NCBI GenBank assembly: GCA_050012355.1
Contig: JBEKHI010000029.1
Coordinates: 1 to 33,992, forward strand
From: JBEKHI01 sp050012355
GTDB lineage: Bacteria > Actinomycetota > Actinomycetes > Streptosporangiales > Streptosporangiaceae
Length of the DNA: 33,992 bases
Reading direction: 5' to 3'
A program made the position numbers and the translations under genes. The number at the start of each line of letters is the position of its first letter. Within the stretch, counting starts at the first letter, position 1. Of this stretch, positions 8,207-16,812 are shown one piece after another. The notes under the pieces were generated by a model. The model had not been told where the DNA came from and ran no database searches. It saw nothing but the letters and a program-made list of their open reading frames with translations.

Positions 8207-8983
8207 CTACACCGCAGCGGCTGGCGGCGCCGGAGCGATGCCGATGGCCCGTGTCCACACCGAATTCATCGTCTCGATCGCGGCGTCGTGGTCATAGGGG
8301 TCGCCGCCGACCATCCACCAATAGCAGAAATTCGACTGCATCGCCTGAAGGGCGCCCGCGGTGGTGCGCGCGTCGATGGAGGGGTCGGCCAGTCCTTCCT
8401 TCTGCCACCGCTCGATAATCGCGGCGATACGGGCTACCTGGCGCAGGCGCCCTTCGAGCCGGGCGGCATGCACTTGGGGGTCGATGGTGGAGACCTGCTC
8501 GAGCAGGCCAAGGAATTCGCGATTCCGGCTATAGGTTTCGACCCAGTTCCGGTTCGCCGTATCGATGGCGGTGGCCGGGTCGACCCCGGACTGGTCCGGA
8601 CTGAACATGCCGGACACTGATTTGTAGATGTCCTGGGCGACCTCGGTAGCGATGTGCTGGAACACTTCAAGCTTGGACGGGAAGTAGGTATAGAAGGAGC
8701 CGCGGGCGCACTGAGCTTCCTTGACGATGTCCTCGATGCGCGCGTTGGCGTAGCCATCTCGCTCGAAGACCACTCGCGCTGCCTTGACCAGCTCGGCGCG
8801 CGCCTTGCGGCCGCGCTGGCCGATACCCGTGCCGTAGACGGCACGGCGCCTTTCGGCCGTGCCGACCGGTTCCCAGCCGCCACGCGTGCGTGAGCCATCA
8901 CTCGGGACAGGATCGGTAGCCCGCGATGATCCGCCGCGCTTGGTTGCCGCGGGCTTCGTCGTCGCTTTTCTGCCTGCCGACAT
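8207..8983 (-). CDS. TetR/AcrR family transcriptional regulator
   Basis: 258-aa repressor-type protein. The TetR N-terminal helix-turn-helix spans about residues 63-109, with GYANARIEDIVKEA then ARGSFYTYFPSKLEVF, the canonical recognition-helix signature. A basic, Ser/Thr-rich extension of about 60 residues precedes the domain, longer than usual. The C-terminal all-helical part would bind the inducer, often a CoA thioester in degradation clusters. It is the last gene of the leftward operon with the NTF2-like and ligase genes, 61 bp after the ligase, and has no palindrome of its own. Autoregulation would therefore run through operator 3. It is the only DNA-binding regulator in the island and the natural candidate for the three palindromes (inference). 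Confidence 0.92.
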   Translation of the reverse strand: MSAGRKATTKPAATKRGGSSRATDPVPSDGSRTRGGWEPVGTAERRRAVYGTGIGQRGRKARAELVKAARVVFERDGYANARIEDIVKEAQCARGSFYTYFPSKLEVFQHIATEVAQDIYKSVSGMFSPDQSGVDPATAIDTANRNWVETYSRNREFLGLLEQVSTIDPQVHAARLEGRLRQVARIAAIIERWQKEGLADPSIDARTTAGALQAMQSNFCYWWMVGGDPYDHDAAIETMNSVWTRAIGIAPAPPAAAV

Positions 8984-9044
8984 GGGGGATCGCTCCTAGA
9001 GGTCCGGGTGCCTGACTTCCAGAATAGATGTCGGGACGCGCATC

Positions 9045-10694
9045 TCAGATAGGCGGTATGTCGATGCCGAGTTGCTGATCGGGGCGGTTGAGCATGTCCC
9101 GCAGCTGCGAGCGCTGGATCTTGCCCGACGCAGTTTCGGGGAGTCCATCGACGTAAAATACATGACGCAGCGTCGCCTGCTTACCGACCCTGGAGCGAAC
9201 CGCAGCTCCCAGACGGTTCGACAGTTCGGCCGACGGCCGGGCACCAGGGCAAAGGACAACGACGGCGCTGACGGCCTCCCCGCGGAGCTCATCGGCAATC
9301 CCGATGACGGCTGCCTGGGCGACGTCGCGGTCGTCGGCGACGACGGTCTCGACGTCGAAGGGGCCAATCCGGTAGCCCGAGCTGGTGATCACGTCGTCTG
9401 CCCTGGTGGCTGAGCGGAACTCCCCGTCCGCCCCGATGCTGGCGCGGTCCGCGGTGACGTAATATCGCGAGCCGAACGGATAGCGCTGGGCGGTAGCCGC
9501 AGGGTCATGCAGGTAGCCATGGAACCAGAACAGCGGCGACGCCGCGGTGTCCAATGCCAGGTCGCCGGGAGCTTCGTCCTTGCGATCAGCGCCGGCCTCG
9601 TCCAGGATCACCGCGCGGAAGCCGGGCAGGGACGGTCCCATGATCGCCTCGGTGACCTGGGCATCGCGCGGTGTGTGCAGGTGCGGGTACCCGATGACCA
9701 TCCCTAGTTCGCTCTGGCCGTAGTGGTCAAAAATCGGGACACCGAGTCTCGCCGTCGCCCACTGCGCGATTTCCGCTGTCAGCGGTTCGCCCGCGCTGGA
9801 GATCCGCTGCAGGCGGTGACCGGTAATGGCGTCGAGGCCTGCGGTCGCCCCTCGGAGCGCCCGAAAGGCTGTCGGGGGACCGCACAGGTTCGTGACCTGA
9901 TACCGGCGGACGGCCTCCAGGAGATCCAGCGGGTCGAACATTGCGTTCCGGACGATCGTCGTGTGACCGCAGAGCAATGGCCCGATGAGGCCGTAAAACA
10001 GGCCGTAGCCCCAGCCCGGATCAGAGATGTTCAGGAAGACGTCGTCGTCGCGAAGCCCCAGGCCGAAAAGCATGTAGGAATGGAACGAGGCGAGCGCCCA
10101 CACGGGGATCTGAACGCCCTTCGGCTTGCCGGTCGTGCCCGAGGTGAAGAGCAGGATGAGCGGGTCGTCGCCCGAACGACGGACCGCCTCCGCCGACGGG
10201 CCGCTGCGGACGAGCTCGTAGAAGTCGAGATCGCCGGGCTGTCGCGCCGGGCCGGCGCAGATGACACTGCGATCCGACGGGCCGGCCAGCCTGCCGCGAT
10301 GGGATCCGGCGACCACGACGCGGGCATCGCAGAGGTCCAGACGGTAGGCGAGGGCGTCACTTCCGAGCGCGGTAAAGAGCGGGAGGTGCACGGCGCCCAG
10401 CCGGAAGATGGCGAGCAGCGTGACCAGCAGTTCGGCCGACTTCGACAGCAGCACGCCGACGGGATCCCCTGGGCCGACGCCGAGCTGAGATAGCGCGCCG
10501 GCCAGGCGCGCCGACTGGTCGCGCAGTTCCGCGTAGGTCAGGCTGACTGCCTGCCCGTCAGTCTCGACGATGGCCGCTGGACGGGCCTGGCCCGCATGGG
10601 TGTCGCACATGAGGTCTGCGACGCAGACGCTGTGCGACCGGTAGCGCCGCAACAGTTCGGCAACGACGGTCTGAGGGTTCGCCAGGTCGGTCAC
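9045..10694 (-). CDS. AMP-dependent acyl-CoA synthetase/ligase
   Basis: 549-aa adenylate-forming enzyme that would activate a carboxylic acid to its CoA thioester via acyl-AMP. Core motifs are in order: the phosphate loop LLFTSGTTGKPKGV near residue 183, DHYGQSE near 330, YYVTADRASIGADG near 410, SGYRIGPFDVE (hinge region), and the catalytic Lys of ETASGKIQR near 525. The sequence between motifs (NISDPGWGYGLFYGLIGPLL) resembles acetyl-CoA synthetase/medium-chain ligases rather than long-chain FadD. GTG start; the gene begins 17 bp after the NTF2-like gene ends, in one leftward operon. It probably produces the CoA substrate of the dehydrogenase pair and racemase in the same island (inference). 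The acid activated is unknown. Confidence 0.92.
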   Translation of the reverse strand: MTDLANPQTVVAELLRRYRSHSVCVADLMCDTHAGQARPAAIVETDGQAVSLTYAELRDQSARLAGALSQLGVGPGDPVGVLLSKSAELLVTLLAIFRLGAVHLPLFTALGSDALAYRLDLCDARVVVAGSHRGRLAGPSDRSVICAGPARQPGDLDFYELVRSGPSAEAVRRSGDDPLILLFTSGTTGKPKGVQIPVWALASFHSYMLFGLGLRDDDVFLNISDPGWGYGLFYGLIGPLLCGHTTIVRNAMFDPLDLLEAVRRYQVTNLCGPPTAFRALRGATAGLDAITGHRLQRISSAGEPLTAEIAQWATARLGVPIFDHYGQSELGMVIGYPHLHTPRDAQVTEAIMGPSLPGFRAVILDEAGADRKDEAPGDLALDTAASPLFWFHGYLHDPAATAQRYPFGSRYYVTADRASIGADGEFRSATRADDVITSSGYRIGPFDVETVVADDRDVAQAAVIGIADELRGEAVSAVVVLCPGARPSAELSNRLGAAVRSRVGKQATLRHVFYVDGLPETASGKIQRSQLRDMLNRPDQQLGIDIPPI

Positions 10695-10711
10695 GGAGGG
10701 CTCGTGTCAGA

Positions 10712-11170
10712 TCAGATGCGGACCGACCCGGGCCGGATGCCCGGTAGCGTCATCACTCCCGGGTCGAGGGGGCCGAGATACATGCGCTGGTAGCTGCGCC
10801 GCGCAAACCGCCATCCTTCGGCGGTACGGACATACTCGTCCGTGTAATTGCCGACCATCATCCTGGTCTCGTCCGCGACATTCCGGTTGAGCTCGAGGAT
10901 GTACCAGCTGCCGGTCCCGGTGGAGTCTTTGACGATTACCTCGCTGTTAAAGACCAGGAGCGCGACGTAGGGGAATTTGGCCATGCCGGCGATCCAGCGG
11001 CCGCGCAGTTCTTCCCGCCCTTGGATGGATTCGCCGGACAACTGCCAGATCCCGTCCTCCGCCCAGGTGTCAACCCACCGGTCGGGATCGCGACGGCACG
11101 TGGCATCAGCCGCCCTGGCGACGAGATTGCGGATCTGCTCGGCGTCTTCGGCGCAAGAACTGGTGCTCAC
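10712..11170 (-). CDS. SnoaL/NTF2-like family protein
   Basis: 152-aa cone-fold protein of the SnoaL/ketosteroid-isomerase-like superfamily: small cytoplasmic isomerases, cyclases, dehydratases or non-catalytic binders of hydrophobic substrates. Visible family features are the opening EDAEQIRNLVARAADA, WVDTWAEDGIW near residue 35, and a C-terminal EGWRFARRSYQRMYLG. The GTG at 11170 is chosen because AGGGG lies about 8 bp upstream and family members start just before the first helix. An in-frame TTG at 11278 would add 36 low-complexity residues and lacks a ribosome binding site. First gene of the leftward operon under the divergent operator 3. The exact reaction cannot be read from sequence. 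Confidence 0.82.
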   Translation of the reverse strand: MSTSSCAEDAEQIRNLVARAADATCRRDPDRWVDTWAEDGIWQLSGESIQGREELRGRWIAGMAKFPYVALLVFNSEVIVKDSTGTGSWYILELNRNVADETRMMVGNYTDEYVRTAEGWRFARRSYQRMYLGPLDPGVMTLPGIRPGSVRI

Positions 11171-11298
11171 TGTCGGGCCCCTGCCTGTGATTGCTGGTCT
11201 TCGCTTCGCTGTAGGCACGTCGTCCGTCACTCCATCAACTGTGTCGATAGCGCTGACGGATGACGGCGCCGGGTCCAAGCTCGGCCGGTTACCAGGAA

Positions 11299-11350
11299 CT
11301 ATAGAGCGAAGAACGAGTACTCGACAAGTATGTCGAGAACCGCTACCTTG
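11299..11350. promoter_or_regulatory. Operator 3 within a divergent promoter pair
   Basis: The imperfect palindrome 11320-11337 has the arms CTCGACA and TGTCGAG around 4 bases, the same core spacing as operators 1 and 2. Rightward, TCGACA (11321-11326) and TACCTT (11345-11350) form a -35/-10 pair with an 18-bp spacer. Leftward, TTGTCG (11327 to 11322) and TATAGT (11304 to 11299) form a pair with a 17-bp spacer. One bound repressor could block both operons. The rightward start point would fall almost at the hyuA start codon, suggesting a leaderless or very short-leader mRNA. Confidence 0.72.
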
Positions 11351-11358
11351 AAGGCGTG

Positions 11359-13446
11359 ATGAAGCGGCTGGTGCCCCCGGGGCCAGGTATAACGCGGCTT
11401 GGCGCCGACGTGGGCGGGACGTTTACGGACGTCGTCGCCATCGATTCGAACGGCGTCGTGCACATCGGGAAAACCCTGACGACTCCGGGCGAGGAACACC
11501 GCGGCGTCCTAGACTCGATCGCTCAGTCGGGGATCGGAGTCGCCGGCATCGACGTGCTGGTGCACGGAACGACCCTGGTGATCAACGCGCTCACCGAGCG
11601 ATCTGACCGCTGCGTCGCCCTGGTGACTACGGCGGGCTTCCGCGACGTGCACCTGATGGGACGCAGCAGCCGCCCCCAGGACACCAATATCTTCTATCAC
11701 CGTGACGAACCGCTGATCCCGCGGCACCGGATCTTCGAAATCGGCGAGCGGATGCTGGCCAGCGGGGAATCGCTGAGCAAGCCTGAGGCGAAGGACATCG
11801 TCGAGGTCGCCGCGAGGCTGGCGGACATCGGCACCGAGGCCGTGGGCGTCGCCTTCCTGAATTCCTACGCGCATCCCGCGCACGAGGAGGACGTTGCCGA
11901 GGCGCTGCGCGCTGCGCTTCCCGGCGTGTTCGTAACCACATCCTCGAGCATCAGCCGCACTTGGCGCGAGTATGAGCGCTTTACGACGGCGGCCGCGAAT
12001 GCCTATGTCGGGCCGACGGCGGATCACTACCTAAAGCAGATCGAGACGAGCCTGGCCGAGCGCGGCTTCAACGGTACCTTCGCGCTTCTCGACTCCAACG
12101 GCGGCGCGCTGACCCCGGCCACGGGCCGGCGTTTTCCCGTACGCCTGGTCGAGTCTGGTCCCGTCGGCGGAGCGCTCGCCGCCCGGGATCTGGTAGCCGA
12201 GCTGGGGCTGGACTCCGCGGTGTCCTTTGACATGGGCGGGACGACGGCCAAGTCCACCATCATCGAGAATGGCACCTTCACCTCGACCGATCTCTACTGG
12301 CCGGTCGGCTACGACACCGGCTTCCCGGTCCAGACCCCGTGCGTTGACATCATCGAAATCGGGGCTGGTGGCGGATCGATTGCCTGGGTCGATGATGGCG
12401 GCAGGCTGCGGGTAGGCCCCCGCTCAGCTGGCGCGGCGCCGGGTCCGGCCTGCTACGGCAACGGCGGCACCGCCCTGACGGTGACCGACGCGAACGTGTT
12501 CTGCGGTCGGCTGCCGGTGGACTTTTTCCTCGCGTCGATCACCGTGTCCGGCGAACTCGCCGCCGAGGCCACCTCCCGGCTCGCCCGGCAGCTGAACCTG
12601 ACTGACCTGCGACTGGCGACTGGCGTCATCGAGATCGCCAACATGCTGATGGCCGACGTAGTGCGGCAGCAGACCGTGGTGCGCGGGCGCAATCCCCACC
12701 GGACCGCTCTGGTCGGATTCGGAGGGGCAGGCCCGATTCACGCCTGCGAAGTCGCCGCAGCGGCCAGCGTTCCACGCGTGCTCATCCCCATCTCGCCTGG
12801 CCATTTCTCGGCGTTCGGGATGCTGAAGGCAGACCTGCGCTACGACGCCACCATCGTCGTCCAGGGCCTGGTCGACGACGCTGACACGTTCGGACTGTCG
12901 GGCCGCCTGCGTAACCTCGGCCGCGAGCTCAGCCAGGTACTGGCCAGCGGCGAGACGATACCGGCGCCGGATGACCTTCACTACCAGGTCGGCTTCGCGC
13001 TCCGGTACCGGGGGCAGGCGCACACCCTGCACATCGACCTGCCCAGGCCCGGCATGACGATTCAGCAGGCCGACCTCCAGATCCTGCGAGACGCCTTCGA
13101 GGACGAGCACGGCCGGCGCTTCGGGCACACTCATGCGGGCGCTGCTGTGGAGATCGTCTCGGTGGATCTGGCCGTTCACAGGCCGCTGCCGCAGGCCAGG
13201 GTCCGCGGAACGAAGCCGTCAGCGAGCCTGGGCACTGGCACCGGGAAGGTGCACTTCGGCCAGGGCGCGGCTGTGACGACCGAGATTGTGCCGCGGTCCG
13301 ACCTCGTCGTCGGCTCAGACTTCGAGGGACCGCTGATCGCGTATGAGATCGGGACCTGCACGCTCATTCCACCCGGTGCGCGAGGCACCGTCCTGCCTGG
13401 CGGCGTGCTCGACATCGACGTCTCCAGGATGAGGAGCGACCAGTGA
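11359..13446 (+). CDS. Hydantoinase/oxoprolinase family protein, subunit A (HyuA-like)
   Basis: About 695 aa, full length for the ATP-binding subunit of the hydantoinase/5-oxoprolinase/acetophenone-carboxylase superfamily. These ATP-dependent enzymes activate a cyclic amide or enolate by phosphorylation. The N-terminal ASKHA-fold signature GADVGGTFTDVV is at about residue 14, HGTTLVINALTER near 73, SFDMGGTTAKS near 293, and EIGAGGGSIAW near 335. ATG11359 has GAAGG four bases upstream; GTG11356 is immediately before it and cannot be excluded. It overlaps hyuB by 4 bp (GTGA). No separate gamma subunit of the acetone-carboxylase type is seen, so N-methylhydantoinase, oxoprolinase or lactamase chemistry is at least as likely as carboxylation. 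Confidence 0.93.
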   Translation: MKRLVPPGPGITRLGADVGGTFTDVVAIDSNGVVHIGKTLTTPGEEHRGVLDSIAQSGIGVAGIDVLVHGTTLVINALTERSDRCVALVTTAGFRDVHLMGRSSRPQDTNIFYHRDEPLIPRHRIFEIGERMLASGESLSKPEAKDIVEVAARLADIGTEAVGVAFLNSYAHPAHEEDVAEALRAALPGVFVTTSSSISRTWREYERFTTAAANAYVGPTADHYLKQIETSLAERGFNGTFALLDSNGGALTPATGRRFPVRLVESGPVGGALAARDLVAELGLDSAVSFDMGGTTAKSTIIENGTFTSTDLYWPVGYDTGFPVQTPCVDIIEIGAGGGSIAWVDDGGRLRVGPRSAGAAPGPACYGNGGTALTVTDANVFCGRLPVDFFLASITVSGELAAEATSRLARQLNLTDLRLATGVIEIANMLMADVVRQQTVVRGRNPHRTALVGFGGAGPIHACEVAAAASVPRVLIPISPGHFSAFGMLKADLRYDATIVVQGLVDDADTFGLSGRLRNLGRELSQVLASGETIPAPDDLHYQVGFALRYRGQAHTLHIDLPRPGMTIQQADLQILRDAFEDEHGRRFGHTHAGAAVEIVSVDLAVHRPLPQARVRGTKPSASLGTGTGKVHFGQGAAVTTEIVPRSDLVVGSDFEGPLIAYEIGTCTLIPPGARGTVLPGGVLDIDVSRMRSDQ

Positions 13447-15221
13447 CCGAGACTGTCCCGGAGACGATCGCGAGGCCCGCGGCCATCGATCAGCTGGAGA
13501 TCGAGTTCTTTCGCTACGCGCTATCCGCGGTCCTCAACGAGCTCGAGTTGAGCCTCGTCCAGAGCGCGTACAGCCCGCTCATTTATGAGTACAAGGATTT
13601 CGCCGTCGGTGTGCTGAGCCCCGCGTTCGAGCTGATGAACCACTCGAGCATGAGCACGCCCGGCTTTCTCGCGGATCTTGGCGACACGGTTCGCGATGCC
13701 GTGGAGATTGTCGGGAGCGACCGTCTCGGCCCGGGTGACGCGATCCTCACGAACTACGCGGCGGTGCAGGGCCAGCACCTCAACAACATGGTGATCATCG
13801 CGCCGCTATACCAGTCGGAGGCGAAGGTCGCTTACCTCGCTATCCGCGCGCACTGGTCGGATATTGGTGGCATCGAGCCCGGCTCAATGAGCTGGCGGGC
13901 GACGGAGATCTACCACGAGGGAATGCAGTTCCGCGGCATGCGGGTGATGACCGCGGGCCAGCTGCTGCCCGAGGCCGTCGCGACCTGCGTGGCCAACAGC
14001 CGGCTCGAGGACTACATTCGCGGCGACCTGACGGCCCAGGTGGGATGCTGCCTGCTCGGCCAGACCAGGTGGAACGACCGGATCGCCAGCCGCTGGAGCC
14101 CGGCCTACGTGGCGCAGTTGTGGGCCGCTCAGCGAGAGCAAAGCCATGCGCTGGCCAAGAGCCGGATCAGGGGTCTGCCGGACGGTCGGTACCACGCGTC
14201 CTGCCGGACAGACGACAGCGGGCTCGCCGGCACGGAGTCGCTTGAGCTCAATGTGGGCGTCACGATCGAAGGTGATTCGATGACGATCGACCTGACGGGT
14301 TACCCCGACCAGGTCACGGCCCCCATTAATAGCGGTGCGCCTCGGCGGCACCGGGTGGCGTGCCGTGCGCTCATCGCGCCGGACTACCCGATCGATGAGG
14401 GCATTCTGTCCGCCGTTGAGGTTCGCTTCCGTCCGGGGACGATCATCAGCGCAGGCAAGGGCGCCGCGATGGGGCACTGGAACAGCGCAGGACCCAACCT
14501 CAGCGACCTCATCTACCGTGCAATCGGGGAGAAGCACCCCGAGAAGGTGCCGGCCGGCCATCACGCCAGTATGAACGTCTTCATTTTCTCCGGCCGGGGC
14601 GCGAACGGGTCGTGGTGGCAGACGATCGACACCGCCGGCGGGGGCTGGGGCGGACATGCGCGGGCGGACGGGTTCAGCCCGCTCAAGACGCTGGGCCACG
14701 GCGATAACAAGGACATCCCGGTCGAGCTCATCGAGGGCCGTTTCCCGCTCCGGGTGGACAGCCTGGAGTACATCCCGGATTCGGGCGGGTCCGGAACGCA
14801 CCGCGGCGGTCTCGGCGTCCGCCGGAGGATCACCGTCCTCGACACCGTGTATCTGACGACATCGATGGACCGGACACTGGATCCGCCATGGGGCTTGTCC
14901 GGAGGGGAATCGGGTCGGCCTGGATCAGTCCGGATCCGTCAGGCTGGCCAGGACTCCTGGACCGAATCGACCAAGGTTTCCATGCTCGAGCTTCAACGAG
15001 GAAGCGAGGTAGAAATCTGTACTGCCGGCGGCGGGGGATGGGGTCCGCCTGACGGACGCCCGGCAGCTGCTTGTGAGCTAGATCGTCTCAACGGATTCGT
15101 TACCGGTGACGGCTCCCGGCCACCTGCGCCGGGAGCGGCCCGGACACGCCCGAGGGCGTCTGTTGAGACTGCAGCCTTCACTTGGAGGATTTCGCAATGG
15201 AACGAAACATCACCAGACTGA
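13443..15221 (+). CDS. Hydantoinase B/oxoprolinase family protein, subunit B (HyuB-like)
   Basis: 592-aa partner of the preceding HyuA-like subunit; the two normally form one enzyme complex. Typical HyuB sequence: SAVLNELELSLVQSAYSP near residue 28, KDFAVGVLSP, the PGDAILTNYAAVQGQHLNNM block near 98-118, and the Gly-rich C-terminal GGSGTHRGGLGVRRRI followed by GGGGWGPP. The GTG start overlaps the hyuA stop by 4 bp. The end overlaps the next gene by 25 bp, and the last 50 or so residues, rich in Pro and Arg, lie beyond the conserved domain. Known relatives act on hydantoins, 5-oxoproline, caprolactam and aromatic ketones. Substrate is not deducible here. Confidence 0.92.
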   Translation: MTETVPETIARPAAIDQLEIEFFRYALSAVLNELELSLVQSAYSPLIYEYKDFAVGVLSPAFELMNHSSMSTPGFLADLGDTVRDAVEIVGSDRLGPGDAILTNYAAVQGQHLNNMVIIAPLYQSEAKVAYLAIRAHWSDIGGIEPGSMSWRATEIYHEGMQFRGMRVMTAGQLLPEAVATCVANSRLEDYIRGDLTAQVGCCLLGQTRWNDRIASRWSPAYVAQLWAAQREQSHALAKSRIRGLPDGRYHASCRTDDSGLAGTESLELNVGVTIEGDSMTIDLTGYPDQVTAPINSGAPRRHRVACRALIAPDYPIDEGILSAVEVRFRPGTIISAGKGAAMGHWNSAGPNLSDLIYRAIGEKHPEKVPAGHHASMNVFIFSGRGANGSWWQTIDTAGGGWGGHARADGFSPLKTLGHGDNKDIPVELIEGRFPLRVDSLEYIPDSGGSGTHRGGLGVRRRITVLDTVYLTTSMDRTLDPPWGLSGGESGRPGSVRIRQAGQDSWTESTKVSMLELQRGSEVEICTAGGGGWGPPDGRPAAACELDRLNGFVTGDGSRPPAPGAARTRPRASVETAAFTWRISQWNETSPD

Positions 15222-16765
15222 GCCGCCGCGATATCCTTCGCGCGACGGCCGGAACTGCCGCGTTCGGCCTCGGTGCCAGCTTCCTGGCGGCCTGCGGAGC
15301 ATCGAGCGGCGCGAAGGTCTCAAGCAGCTCGGCCGGTGTTCCGAAGAAGGGCGGCACGCTAAGTCTCGGCATGACGGGTGCGTCGACGTACGACTCGGCT
15401 GACGTTAGCTTTGCCTCCAGCAACTGGGACTACATGCTGGCCTCACTGATTTTCGACCGGCTGAATGGCGACTTCGTCTCTGGCGGCTTCACGCCGATGC
15501 TGGCCGAGGAAATAACGCTGGACTCAAGCGCCACGCACTGCACCGTGCGGCTTCGCAGCGGCGTCGAGTTTCATAACGGCAAGACGATCAGCGCTGATGA
15601 CCTGATCGCCACCATCCAGCGGATCGTCAACCCGAAGAATCCCGGCGCCGTGGCTTCGCTGCTGAATGTCGACACCGCGACGCTGAAGAAGGTCGACGCG
15701 CTCACCGTGAGCTTCGCCCTCACCTCGCCGAATGCCTTCCTCCCGTCCCATCTGGCGGCCATTCAGTCGGGCATTGTCCCGGCCGACTTTAACCCCAAGA
15801 ACCCCGTGGGCGCCGGGCCGTTCATGTTCAAGGATTTCACCCCCGGCCAGAGCGCGACGCTGGCACGGTTCCCGAACTACTGGAACACCGCCCCGTACAT
15901 CGACGTCCTGTCCGTCCAGGGGTACACGTCCTCGGCGACCCTGGTGAACGCCCTGACCTCAGGCGCAGCTGACGCGGCCACTACCTTCAGCCTTACTGAC
16001 CTGCCGACGCTCAGGGCGGCGAGCGGTGTCACGGTCCTGAGTCACCAGGCCGGCGGTTTCTTTCCCTATGTCCTGTACTCAGGTAAAGGCCCGTTCGCGG
16101 ATGTCCGGGCACGGCAGGCGATGCGGCTTGCGGTCGATCGCGGGCAACTGGTGGAGACACTGCTCAGCGAGCAGGGACGGGTCGCCAACGACCTGTTCTC
16201 GCCAAACGACGTGAACTTCGCCTCGTCGGTACCGCAGCGCACGCAGGACGTCGGCCAGGCGAAGTCCTTGCTCAAGGCAGCCGGACTGGACGGCCTCAAC
16301 CTGACCATGGCGACCTCGCCGTTTCTCGCCAACGCTGAGGTCGTGCTGGCCCAGCAACTGGCAGCGGTAGGCGTCAACATCAAGGTGGAGAACGTGGACG
16401 CGACCACCTTCTACACCAAGCACTACGCGCAGGATCCGCTGTTCGTCTCCTACTGGCTTAACCAGCCGCTCGCCCGTATCAACGGCCTGTGCTACGTGCC
16501 GAACGCGCACTTCCCGGAGACCGGCTGGCTGAATCCCCAGTACGAGAGCCTTCTCACCCAGGCCAGGGCCGCGACCGACCCATCCAAGCGCGGTGAGCTG
16601 GAGGTTCAGATGCAGCAGATTTACTATGACCAGGGCCCGTGGCTCATCTGGGGCTTCGAGAACGAGGTCGACGCCGTGGCGTCGAACGTGCACGGCACCA
16701 CCCAGGACACCTCAGGCTTTCCGTTCGGCCGTTTCCTGGCCTTCAAGGACATGTGGCTCGACTAA
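15197..16765 (+). CDS. ABC transporter substrate-binding lipoprotein, peptide/nickel family 5
   Basis: 522-aa extracellular solute-binding protein of the DppA/OppA class. The N-terminus has a Tat motif, LSRRDILRATAG, and a lipobox, FLAACGASS, so it is predicted to be Tat-exported and lipid-anchored. Family 5 features include GGTLSLGMTGASTYDSADV, VRLRSGVEFHNGKTISADD near residue 125, NPVGAGPFMFKDFTPG, and RQAMRLAVDRGQLVETLL. The ATG at 15197 is preceded by GGAGG (15184-15188) with 8-bp spacing, and the Tat motif follows directly. It starts inside the end of hyuB and is followed after 47 bp by the permease genes. This type carries peptides but also many unrelated small molecules, so cotranscription with HyuAB suggests it imports their substrate. 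Confidence 0.93.
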   Translation: MERNITRLSRRDILRATAGTAAFGLGASFLAACGASSGAKVSSSSAGVPKKGGTLSLGMTGASTYDSADVSFASSNWDYMLASLIFDRLNGDFVSGGFTPMLAEEITLDSSATHCTVRLRSGVEFHNGKTISADDLIATIQRIVNPKNPGAVASLLNVDTATLKKVDALTVSFALTSPNAFLPSHLAAIQSGIVPADFNPKNPVGAGPFMFKDFTPGQSATLARFPNYWNTAPYIDVLSVQGYTSSATLVNALTSGAADAATTFSLTDLPTLRAASGVTVLSHQAGGFFPYVLYSGKGPFADVRARQAMRLAVDRGQLVETLLSEQGRVANDLFSPNDVNFASSVPQRTQDVGQAKSLLKAAGLDGLNLTMATSPFLANAEVVLAQQLAAVGVNIKVENVDATTFYTKHYAQDPLFVSYWLNQPLARINGLCYVPNAHFPETGWLNPQYESLLTQARAATDPSKRGELEVQMQQIYYDQGPWLIWGFENEVDAVASNVHGTTQDTSGFPFGRFLAFKDMWLD

Positions 16766-16812
16766 GCCGCAAAGCATCGAACATTTCCTACGAGAAGGGA
16801 TATAAGGAACAT

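Noticed and set aside
9723..10493. Rightward 256-codon frame opposite the acyl-CoA synthetase
   Set aside because: Antisense shadow of a conserved enzyme; no motif or ribosome binding site.
13884..14801. 305-codon leftward frame inside the HyuB gene
   Set aside because: It is antisense to a clear family member and has no motif of its own.
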